Positions 39,286 through 45,762 of a DNA stretch of 45,762 nucleotides are shown here, piece by piece; within the stretch, counting starts at the first letter, position 1; every line of letters starts with the position of its first letter. The position numbers and the translations under genes were made by a program. The notes below the pieces were generated by a model, which saw only the letters and a program-made list of their open reading frames with translations, made no database searches and was not told the origin of the DNA. Origin of the DNA: an uncultured Bacteroidales bacterium (GTDB lineage Bacteria > Bacteroidota > Bacteroidia > Bacteroidales > FEN-979). The stretch lies in assembly GCA_903915465.1 (NCBI GenBank), contig CAIWTA010000058.1, forward strand, positions 1 to 45,762, read 5' to 3'.

Positions 39286-40488
39286 ATGCCAGACAAAATT
39301 TTTGTCACTGGCTTAGGTATTATTTCCGGTATCGGAAACAATCTCGCGGAGAACCTTGATTCTCTCCTTCAATCAAAGTCTGGTATTGGTAATTTATTCT
39401 ACCTGGATTCCCCATGGCATAATCAGATCCTTGTTTCAGAAGTAAAATCTACTACCAAAGAACTTATTCATCGGGCTGGAATTCATTTTCAAGAAGGCTA
39501 TTCGAGAAATTCTTTGTTGGGAATCATTGCCTCTGCAGAAGCATTCAATCATGCACGCCTGAAGGAATTTGGTGGTTTACGAACTGGTCTGATTTCAGGA
39601 ACTACAGTTGGTGGTATGGATGAGTGCGAAAAGCATTACCAGGATTTTCTCACCAACGACAGCGCAAACATTTACATTGACACTTACGATTGTGCAGACA
39701 GCACGGAGAAGATCGCTGATTGTCTCCATATCAGCGATTATATCACAACAATAAGCACTGCTTGTTCCTCTGCTGCAAATGCAATAATGCTGGGTGCCCG
39801 GATGATCAGGAATGGCAAGCTGGATCGCGTGGTGGCCGGTGGAACCGAATCATTGACTAAATTCCACCTGAACGGTTTCAATACATTGAAGATCCTTGAT
39901 AATGAGCCATGCAAGCCTTTTGATGAAAACAGGAAAGGAATCAATCTTGGAGAAGGAGCTGCCTATATTGTCATTGAATCCGAAAAGGCTGTAAAAGCTT
40001 CGGGGAAGAAAGTTTTTGCAGAGCTTGTCGGGTGGGGAAATTCCTGTGAAGCATTTCATCAGACTGCCTCTTCACCAGATGGCATCGGAGCCTTCCTTGC
40101 CATGAAAAAAGCGTTGGAAATGAGCGGCCTGACGGTGGATGAAATAGATTATATCAATGCACATGGTACAGGTACCGACAACAATGATATTTCTGAAGGC
40201 AGGGCAATTGAGAGATTGTTTGGAGAACATCTGCCAAAGATCAGTTCTACAAAACCATTTACCGGTCATACCACAAGTGCAGCAGGATCGACTGAGGCTA
40301 TTCTGTCTATCTTGTGTATACAACATCAACTTATCTGGCCAAACCTGAATTTCTCAGAAAAAATGCACGACCTGAACTTTATCCCGGTTACCCATCTTAT
40401 AAAAGATGTTCTTGTCAATGCTGTGATGACAAATTCTTTTGGATTCGGGGGAAATAATACAAGCTTGATATTTAAGAAATATGATTAG
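39286..40488 (+). CDS. Beta-ketoacyl-ACP synthase, FabF-like (KS 3)
   Basis: A 400-residue KS. The catalytic Cys is C160 in ISTACSSAANAIML, the histidines are in NAHGTGTDNNDISE near 291 and KPFTGHTTSAAGSTE near 326, closing with NSFGFGGNNTSLIF. It pairs with the KS-like gene that overlaps its stop by 8 bp. That is the arrangement of KS-alpha/chain-length-factor pairs in type II polyketide and aryl-polyene synthesis (ApeO/ApeC-like). It is clearly related to KS 4 downstream. Confidence 0.92.
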   Translation: MPDKIFVTGLGIISGIGNNLAENLDSLLQSKSGIGNLFYLDSPWHNQILVSEVKSTTKELIHRAGIHFQEGYSRNSLLGIIASAEAFNHARLKEFGGLRTGLISGTTVGGMDECEKHYQDFLTNDSANIYIDTYDCADSTEKIADCLHISDYITTISTACSSAANAIMLGARMIRNGKLDRVVAGGTESLTKFHLNGFNTLKILDNEPCKPFDENRKGINLGEGAAYIVIESEKAVKASGKKVFAELVGWGNSCEAFHQTASSPDGIGAFLAMKKALEMSGLTVDEIDYINAHGTGTDNNDISEGRAIERLFGEHLPKISSTKPFTGHTTSAAGSTEAILSILCIQHQLIWPNLNFSEKMHDLNFIPVTHLIKDVLVNAVMTNSFGFGGNNTSLIFKKYD

Positions 40489-41539
40489 TTACATCAACGG
40501 CATCGGCATTATTTCTCCGCAAAAAACTGCAGAAACAACGGATTTTTTATCCGAAGCTGTTGAATACTATGCTGATTTTCTGGGTTGTGTAGATCCAAAT
40601 TTCAGGACATATATCGATCCGATTGCTTCACGCAGAATGAGCCGGCTGATCAAGATGGGCGTTGCATCAGCGAAGATGTGCCTGGCAGACGGCGGATGCA
40701 ATATGCCTGATGGGATCATAACGGGAACCGGCTTGGGAAGTGTGGAAGATACAGAAAAGATTCTTGGCAATATTGGTGAGGGTTCTCAACTTACAAACCC
40801 TACCCCTTTTATTCAGTCGACATACAATACTATCAGCTCCCAAATTGCAATCATGCTGAAGTGTAACAATTACAATTCGACTTATGTGCACCGGATTTTT
40901 TCATTTGAAAGCGGACTTCAGGATGCCATGATGCATATTTCTGAAAATCATGAAAATAACATTCTTGTCGGAGGAATTGATGAGATGACCCAGAATCATC
41001 TGTCCATCATCCGTCGACTTGGTCATTGGAAAATGGGCCCGGCCAATAACCTGAAATTGCTTGATTATTCGACTCCGGGGGCAATTGCGGGACAAGGTTC
41101 TGCTTACTTTTTACTTTCTGGTCAGAAGACTGAAACTACATATTGTAAACTCATGGATGTTCGCACTTTCTACAAACCAGAGAGCATCGAAACAATTGAA
41201 TCAGGAATCAGCAAATTTCTGGCTGATTCCGACCTTGCACTTGAAGATATTGACCTTGTAATTACAGGGATTAACGGAGATTTTAAAAATGATGAGCAGT
41301 ATTACCATCTTAACCGTACTTTTTTTAATAACCTGCCCCTCTCTTATTACAAGCATCTTTGCGGCGAATATCTTACTTCTTCCGGGTTTGCCCTGTGGCT
41401 GGCAGCAAATATCCTGAAACGACAGGTGGTTCCTCCTGTTATCCTGCTGAATGAAAAATCACCAAAAAGATTGAAGAATATTTTGATCTACAACCATTTT
41501 CGCCAAATCAATCATTCCGTTATGGTTGTTTCCGCATAA
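40481..41539 (+). CDS. KS-like protein without catalytic residues (chain length factor-like, CLF 1)
   Basis: A 352-residue protein with the ketosynthase fold but a lost triad. Where a KS has its Cys the sequence reads STYVHRIFSFESGLQDAM. The first His motif is replaced by GINGDFKNDEQYY, and the second reads KHLCGEYLTSSGFALWLA, with Glu in place of His. The N-terminus YINGIGIISPQK and IITGTGLGSVEDTEK are KS-like. Such inactive subunits form heterodimers with the adjacent active KS and set chain length. It overlaps KS 3 by 8 bp. Confidence 0.83.
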   Translation: MISYINGIGIISPQKTAETTDFLSEAVEYYADFLGCVDPNFRTYIDPIASRRMSRLIKMGVASAKMCLADGGCNMPDGIITGTGLGSVEDTEKILGNIGEGSQLTNPTPFIQSTYNTISSQIAIMLKCNNYNSTYVHRIFSFESGLQDAMMHISENHENNILVGGIDEMTQNHLSIIRRLGHWKMGPANNLKLLDYSTPGAIAGQGSAYFLLSGQKTETTYCKLMDVRTFYKPESIETIESGISKFLADSDLALEDIDLVITGINGDFKNDEQYYHLNRTFFNNLPLSYYKHLCGEYLTSSGFALWLAANILKRQVVPPVILLNEKSPKRLKNILIYNHFRQINHSVMVVSA

Positions 41540-41672
41540 ATTTTCATTTCGAGGAATAATATTTCTCTTCCCCATCCTGAATTCCTGAAAATAAAACCCA
41601 TTATACAAAGCACAGCTATTATCGCAGCCAATCAGTTTACAACACTCCTCCTGTGCGGTAAAAAAAACCTGC

Positions 41673-41680
41673 TACATTTG
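41673..41680 (+). promoter_or_regulatory. Possible promoter -7 element before KS 4
   Basis: TACATTTG matches TAnnTTTG in the only sizeable gap (185 bp) between the two KS/CLF pairs, 44 bp upstream of the KS 4 ATG. Confidence 0.5.
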
Positions 41681-41724
41681 CACAAGCAAATTCCTAATTT
41701 ATTTTAACTATCTAACTCCTCCTG

Positions 41725-42930
41725 ATGGCGCAAAGGGTTTATATCACAGGGATCGGGATCATCACCGCACTCGGAAACAACACTGAAGAAAATCTTTCGT
41801 CGTTGATGGAAGAAAGATCCGGGATTGGTGAGATAACATTGATTGATACAATCCATAAAGGGAAATTTCCGCTTGCGGAGGTAAAACTTACTCATGAGGA
41901 ATTGCTCGATCAGGTGGGTTTGCCACATAAGAGCAACCTGACTCGAACCGCCTTGCTTGGAATGATTGCTGCACAGGCTGCTATGCACTCTGCCGGTATT
42001 GACAATGCGAAAGATTCACGGACGGGTTTAATCTCTGCTACAACTGTGGGCGGAATGGACCGCAGCGAATTATTTTATGAAAAATTTCTTGCTGACAAAA
42101 GCAAAGGCCAGTTGCGGGATATCGTGAACCATGACTGTGGGGATAGCACTGAAAGAATTGCTGAGTTTACCGGGATTCGTGAGTTTATAACAACCATCAG
42201 CACTGCATGCTCTTCCTCTCTGAACGCCATTGCTTTTGGAGCCCAATTGATCAAAGCAGGGCTTGTTGATCGTGTATTAGCAGGTGGTACTGATTCGGTG
42301 ACAAAATTTACCCTTAACGGTTTCAACACGCTGATGATCCTAGATAAAAATAAATGTCGCCCTTTTGACGATACCCGCGCAGGACTGACACTTGGAGAAG
42401 GGGCGGCTTTTGTTGTACTTGAATCTGAGGAATTGGTCAATCGTGAAAAAAAGAATATACTCTGCGAGCTTACCGGATATGGAAACGCCAACGATGCATA
42501 TCACCAGACTGCTTCATCTCCGGAAGGAACCGGCGCTTACCTTGCAATGCAGAAGGCCTTGGAGATGAGTGGACAAACGCCTGAAAGAATAGATTATATC
42601 AATGTCCATGGCACAGGCACATCGAATAATGATCTTTCGGAAGGAATTGCGATTGAAAGACTATTCGGTGAAAATGTTCCTGCGTTCAGCTCAACGAAAT
42701 CCTATACGGGTCACACGCTTGGCGCTGCCGGTGCAGTGGAAACCGTGATCTCCATTCTGAGTATGACAAATAATGTAATCTTTCCGAACCTTAATTTTTC
42801 AACCCGGATGAAGGAACTGAAAATAACGCCTGTTACTCAACTGAAGAAAGAGATAAATCTTCGTCATGTACTTACTAATTCATTTGGTTTCGGAGGAAAT
42901 AATTCGACCCTGATCATTTCAAAATGTTAA
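41725..42930 (+). CDS. Beta-ketoacyl-ACP synthase, FabF-like (KS 4)
   Basis: A 401-residue KS closely related to KS 3. It shares RTGLIS.TTVGGMD, LVDRVLAGGTDSVTKF.LNGFNTL, YHQTASSPEGTGAYLAMQ and the end NSFGFGGNNSTLII. The catalytic Cys is C162 in ISTACSSSLNAIAF; the histidines are in NVHGTGTSNNDLSE and KSYTGHTLGAAGAVE. With its own KS-like partner downstream it forms a second KS/CLF pair, which may differ from the first in substrate or chain length. It is preceded by its own promoter-like site. Confidence 0.92.
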   Translation: MAQRVYITGIGIITALGNNTEENLSSLMEERSGIGEITLIDTIHKGKFPLAEVKLTHEELLDQVGLPHKSNLTRTALLGMIAAQAAMHSAGIDNAKDSRTGLISATTVGGMDRSELFYEKFLADKSKGQLRDIVNHDCGDSTERIAEFTGIREFITTISTACSSSLNAIAFGAQLIKAGLVDRVLAGGTDSVTKFTLNGFNTLMILDKNKCRPFDDTRAGLTLGEGAAFVVLESEELVNREKKNILCELTGYGNANDAYHQTASSPEGTGAYLAMQKALEMSGQTPERIDYINVHGTGTSNNDLSEGIAIERLFGENVPAFSSTKSYTGHTLGAAGAVETVISILSMTNNVIFPNLNFSTRMKELKITPVTQLKKEINLRHVLTNSFGFGGNNSTLIISKC

Positions 42931-42955
42931 TTGCAGAACCCCTGATCTGACCTGA

Positions 42956-44020
42956 ATGAAAGATATTTTTATTACCGGACTTGGAAATGTTTCACCACAG
43001 AAAACCTTTGATAACAGCCAGTTTCTTGATGAGGTTGTCAGTTTTACAACCAATCAGCTGAGATGCCAGGATCCGAACTATAAAGAATTTGTTCCTGCCG
43101 ATCTGCTCAGGCGCATGAGCAGGATCATCAGATTTGGCGTTGCAGCCGGAAAAATATGTCTGGCAGACGCCGGATGCCAGATGCCGGATGCCATCATAAC
43201 CGGAACCGGATTAGGATGCCTGGAGGATACAGAGAAGTTTCTATCCAACATGATCAGGAGCAACGAAGAATTTCTGACTCCGACTGCATTTATTCAATCT
43301 ACGCACAACACGGTAAGTGCTCAGATCGCCTTGCTGCTGAAATGTCACAACTACAATTTCACCTATGTTCATCGGGGATTGTCATTCGAAAGCGCCTTGC
43401 TCGACAGCATAATGCAACTGGATTCCGGAGCGGTTGATACAGTACTGGCTGGTGCAATGGATGAAATGACTCAAAATACATTTCAAATACAACAACGGCT
43501 GGGACATTTTAAACAGAAACCTATAGACAACCTCCATTTGCTGGAAGATCAATCAAGGGGCAGCATAGCCGGCGAAGGGTCTTCTTTCTTCATGCTTTCG
43601 TCGAAACCGGGAACAAAAACTTATGCCAGGATTTCTGGACTTGATTTTTTCTTTAAGCCAGCACCGTGCGAAATTGAATCCCGCTTACTTCAATTCCTGA
43701 AAAATAACGGGAAATCTATTGAAACCATTGACCTCGTACTTTTTGGATTAAATGGGGATTACGGTTTCGACAATATCTTTCACAACCTCATGGAGCACAT
43801 GTTTCCTAAAACACCATCAGCGTATTATAAACATCTTTGCGGCGAATATTTTACATCCAGCGCTTTTGGCTTGTGGCTTGCTGCAAAAATCCTTTACCAC
43901 CAGACCGTACCCGAAGTTGTTTTATTCAAAAACGCCTCTTCCGGAAAGTTCCGCAATATTCTTTTCTACAACCATTTCCGGAATATTGAACATTCATTCA
44001 TTCTTGTCACACAAACATAG
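42956..44020 (+). CDS. KS-like protein without catalytic residues (chain length factor-like, CLF 2)
   Basis: A 354-residue paralogue of CLF 1. Shared landmarks are ITGLGNVSPQKTFDNSQF, LLRRMSRIIRFGVAAGKICLADAGCQMPD, IITGTGLGCLEDTEKFL and the tail YYKHLCGEYFTSSAFGLWLA. As in CLF 1 the active-site Cys is gone (TYVHRGLSFESALLD) and the second His is Glu (CGEY). The residues lost are the same in both copies, so the change predates the duplication. It is followed immediately (stop TAG then ATG) by the deacetylase-like gene. Confidence 0.83.
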   Translation: MKDIFITGLGNVSPQKTFDNSQFLDEVVSFTTNQLRCQDPNYKEFVPADLLRRMSRIIRFGVAAGKICLADAGCQMPDAIITGTGLGCLEDTEKFLSNMIRSNEEFLTPTAFIQSTHNTVSAQIALLLKCHNYNFTYVHRGLSFESALLDSIMQLDSGAVDTVLAGAMDEMTQNTFQIQQRLGHFKQKPIDNLHLLEDQSRGSIAGEGSSFFMLSSKPGTKTYARISGLDFFFKPAPCEIESRLLQFLKNNGKSIETIDLVLFGLNGDYGFDNIFHNLMEHMFPKTPSAYYKHLCGEYFTSSAFGLWLAAKILYHQTVPEVVLFKNASSGKFRNILFYNHFRNIEHSFILVTQT

Positions 44021-44803
44021 ATGTTCACTTTCAGAACTACAACGATCACTTTTTTTGTTTTTTTATTCCTTCTGAACATTCTGGGATTTGCTGGTTTTGG
44101 AATACATTATTGGCATTACCTGATTTTGATTGGCATCTATGTCACAGTTTCTGTTACCCTCTCATTCTTTATTCGTTCCTGTTTTCATCTGAAAGCCTTT
44201 TCCAATGGAATAACCACCGAAAAAATCATTTCTATCACATTTGATGATGGCCCGGATACCGAATATACGAACCGGATTTTGGATGTCCTGAAAGACGCCG
44301 GTATAACGGCCACATTTTTTTGTATCGGCAGGAAAATTGACGGAAATGAAGAACTTCTTAAAAGAATGGATAATGATGGGCATCTGATTGGTACTCACAG
44401 CTATTCGCATTCCAACTGGTTTGATTTTTTTCCCCCTCGCCGGATGAAAAAAGAATTTTTAAGAACTGAGGAAAAAATTATCCATATCACCGGCAAAAGA
44501 CCATTAATGTTCCGTCCTCCTTACGGCGTCATCAATCCAATGGTCAAAAGAGCTCTCCATGGAACCGGCTATCATGTGATTGGCTTCAGTAACAGGGCAT
44601 GGGATACAGTTGCCAAAAAAGAAGGAAAAATCCTGTCGAGAATAACCCGTTCCCTGAAACCAGGCGACATCGTGCTTTTACACGATACGGTACAACAAAA
44701 TATCAATGTTTTGAAGAGTTTCCTGGATTACCTCACGCAAAACGGTTACCAGGTTGTTTCCCTTGATAAACTACTGAACATCATACCTTATGAAAAAACG
44801 TAG
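44021..44803 (+). CDS. Polysaccharide deacetylase-like protein (NodB fold), membrane-anchored
   Basis: A 260-residue protein. Two N-terminal membrane segments lie at about 8-28 and 32-53. The NodB domain has motif 1 TFDDGPDTEYTN (D75, D76), motif 2 THSYSHS (H126, H130), motif 3 FRPPYG near 170, and LLHDT near the end, so the metal-binding Asp-His-His triad is present. The family removes acyl groups from amino sugars. Homologues are recurrent in flexirubin-type loci but the substrate there is not known to me. It starts at the base after the CLF 2 stop and overlaps the LolA-like gene by 14 bp. Confidence 0.85.
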   Translation: MFTFRTTTITFFVFLFLLNILGFAGFGIHYWHYLILIGIYVTVSVTLSFFIRSCFHLKAFSNGITTEKIISITFDDGPDTEYTNRILDVLKDAGITATFFCIGRKIDGNEELLKRMDNDGHLIGTHSYSHSNWFDFFPPRRMKKEFLRTEEKIIHITGKRPLMFRPPYGVINPMVKRALHGTGYHVIGFSNRAWDTVAKKEGKILSRITRSLKPGDIVLLHDTVQQNINVLKSFLDYLTQNGYQVVSLDKLLNIIPYEKT

Positions 44804-45440
44804 TGTTTTCTTTTTATGCTTATTCATCTTCTCCTTGCTCCTTTGCATTTCGGCATTTCCCCAGGATCAAACTACTGAGCTGAAAAATCCAGTTTTATTC
44901 AGAAAGAAACTTGCTGATGCAACGCTATTGACGAATACCATAGAAAGTAAATTCAACCAGGAAAAGAATTTGAGTGTTCTCTCTGAAAAGATCCTGGCAA
45001 AAGGGAAATTTTATTTCAAGAAAAATAACATGCTTCGCTGGGAATATACCGATCCCTTCAAATACCTGATCATTCTGAACAATGGAAAAATCCTGATCCG
45101 GGATGAAGAAAAAGAGAACCAGTTTGATGCCCGGTCGAATAAAGTGTTTGCAGAGATCAATTCAATCCTCCTTGGATGTGCGCAGGGAACATTGCTCAAT
45201 GATGAAAAAAAATTCCGATCCTCTTACTTCGAATCATCAAACAAATACCTGGTGAGGATGAAACCTGAAGATCCTCAATTGAAAGACATTTTCAGCGAGA
45301 TCTGTATCTATTTTGATAAGAACGATTATTCGGTTTCACGCCTGATTATGAATGAAGTATGCGGCGACTACACCACAATTAATTTCTCCGCGAAAAAGCT
45401 GAATGCACCCATACCTGATGAAAAATTTCGTGTTCAATAG
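44790..45440 (+). CDS. LolA-like periplasmic lipid/lipoprotein carrier
   Basis: A 216-residue secreted protein. The signal peptide is MKKRSVFFLCLFIFSLLLCISAFPQ (about 1-25). The mature part has the LolA-type half-barrel features GKFYFKKNNMLRWEYTDPFKYLIILNNGKILI, Asp/Lys-rich strands and the closing FSAKKLNAPIPDEKFRV. LolA carries lipoproteins across the periplasm. LolA-like proteins are encoded in aryl-polyene and flexirubin clusters, where they probably ferry the lipid pigment to the outer membrane. It overlaps the deacetylase gene by 14 bp and the next gene by 23 bp. Confidence 0.87.
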   Translation: MKKRSVFFLCLFIFSLLLCISAFPQDQTTELKNPVLFRKKLADATLLTNTIESKFNQEKNLSVLSEKILAKGKFYFKKNNMLRWEYTDPFKYLIILNNGKILIRDEEKENQFDARSNKVFAEINSILLGCAQGTLLNDEKKFRSSYFESSNKYLVRMKPEDPQLKDIFSEICIYFDKNDYSVSRLIMNEVCGDYTTINFSAKKLNAPIPDEKFRVQ

Positions 45441-45762
45441 TTTCCTTCTGTTCTGCTTGCTGTGGCTCTTCTCGGCTGTTCCGGTACACAGCCAGTCGGT
45501 TGATAATGGTCTTGCACACCAAAACTGGATCCCTCCACTTGGCAATAATTTTGAAAAGGCACTTTTCAAAGGAAGTATGGACATTTCAAAACACCACCTT
45601 ACCGGGCTTCTGTTCTTCAAACAAACTTACGACACATCATTACGGATTATCTTCATCAATGAGGTGGGGATGAAATTTTTCGATCTGGAGTTTACTCATG
45701 AACAATTTATCATTCATTATTGCTTTCCTTCATTGTCGCGGAAAGGATTGTTAAAAATTCTT
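45418..45762 (+). CDS. Secreted protein of unknown function (3' partial)
   Basis: The frame starts ATG at 45418, inside the end of the LolA-like gene, and is open to the window edge (115 codons). A signal peptide is clear (FLLFCLLWLFSAVPVHS, about 8-25). The mature part (KGSMDISKHHLTGLLFFKQ, SLRIIFINEVGMKFFDLEF, HYCFPSLSRKGLLKIL) is reminiscent of small lipoprotein-like proteins that accompany LolA-like genes in aryl-polyene clusters. I cannot name it; its overlap with the LolA-like gene suggests a partner in pigment transport. Confidence 0.7.
   Translation, partial: MKNFVFNSFLLFCLLWLFSAVPVHSQSVDNGLAHQNWIPPLGNNFEKALFKGSMDISKHHLTGLLFFKQTYDTSLRIIFINEVGMKFFDLEFTHEQFIIHYCFPSLSRKGLLKIL

Overview
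The window looks like a chromosomal stretch of a Bacteroidota bacterium (Bacteroidales- or Flavobacteriia-like). The reasons are a type IX secretion sorting tail, FISUMP and DUF4199-type proteins, promoters of the TAnnTTTG type (often with an upstream TTG/TTTG), few Shine-Dalgarno sites, moderate-to-low GC, and a flexirubin/aryl-polyene-type pigment locus. No rRNA, CRISPR array, integrase or intact transposase was seen.

Left part (1-9,350). A membrane-anchored TPR-like protein built of 60-residue repeats runs off the left edge. It is followed by a LolD-type ABC ATPase, a small membrane protein and a reverse-strand sugar/glycan group: GHMP kinase, GT4 and GT2 glycosyltransferases, and a DUF4199-like membrane protein. 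A MITE-like element splits this group. Next come the small SRP RNA, a Sua5/YrdC-family gene and tRNA-Lys(TTT).

Middle part (9,400-23,850). There are two DUF4143-type AAA ATPases, each with a palindrome-rich promoter. Next is a divergent pair of secreted surface proteins that share an N-terminal module: a FISUMP protein, and a 1027-residue NTTG-repeat protein ending in an S74-type chaperone domain. Between the two lies a repeat-rich 0.8 kb spacer. After a further gene-poor spacer come four reverse-strand genes: a permease-less ABC ATPase, a Cys-rich G3E-type GTPase, a NifS-type cysteine desulfurase and a Cys-rich Fe-S protein. They diverge from a Crp/Fnr regulator and an Rrf2 regulator that both carry cysteines. 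This resembles an uncharacterised metallocluster assembly or insertion module under redox/Fe-S control. tRNA-Arg(ACG) follows.

Right part (23,900-45,762). A long forward-strand gene cluster resembles flexirubin/aryl-polyene biosynthesis. It has a MIO-type aromatic amino acid ammonia-lyase (starter acid), FabG-type ketoreductase, four ketosynthases, two KS-like partners lacking the catalytic triad, a truncated KS-N-like protein, two acyl carrier proteins, an ApeP-like dehydratase, an LpxL-type acyltransferase, a radical SAM enzyme, a BtrH-like acyl-transfer protein, an ABC-2 exporter, a hotdog thioesterase, a polysaccharide deacetylase-like protein, a LolA-like carrier and a truncated secreted protein at the edge. 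A type IX-secreted Omp28-like protein is embedded in it. The expected dialkylresorcinol genes (DarA/DarB) are not in the window. A MITE with perfect terminal repeats and a 10-bp target duplication sits inside the cluster, and a relative sits inside the Fe-S module.
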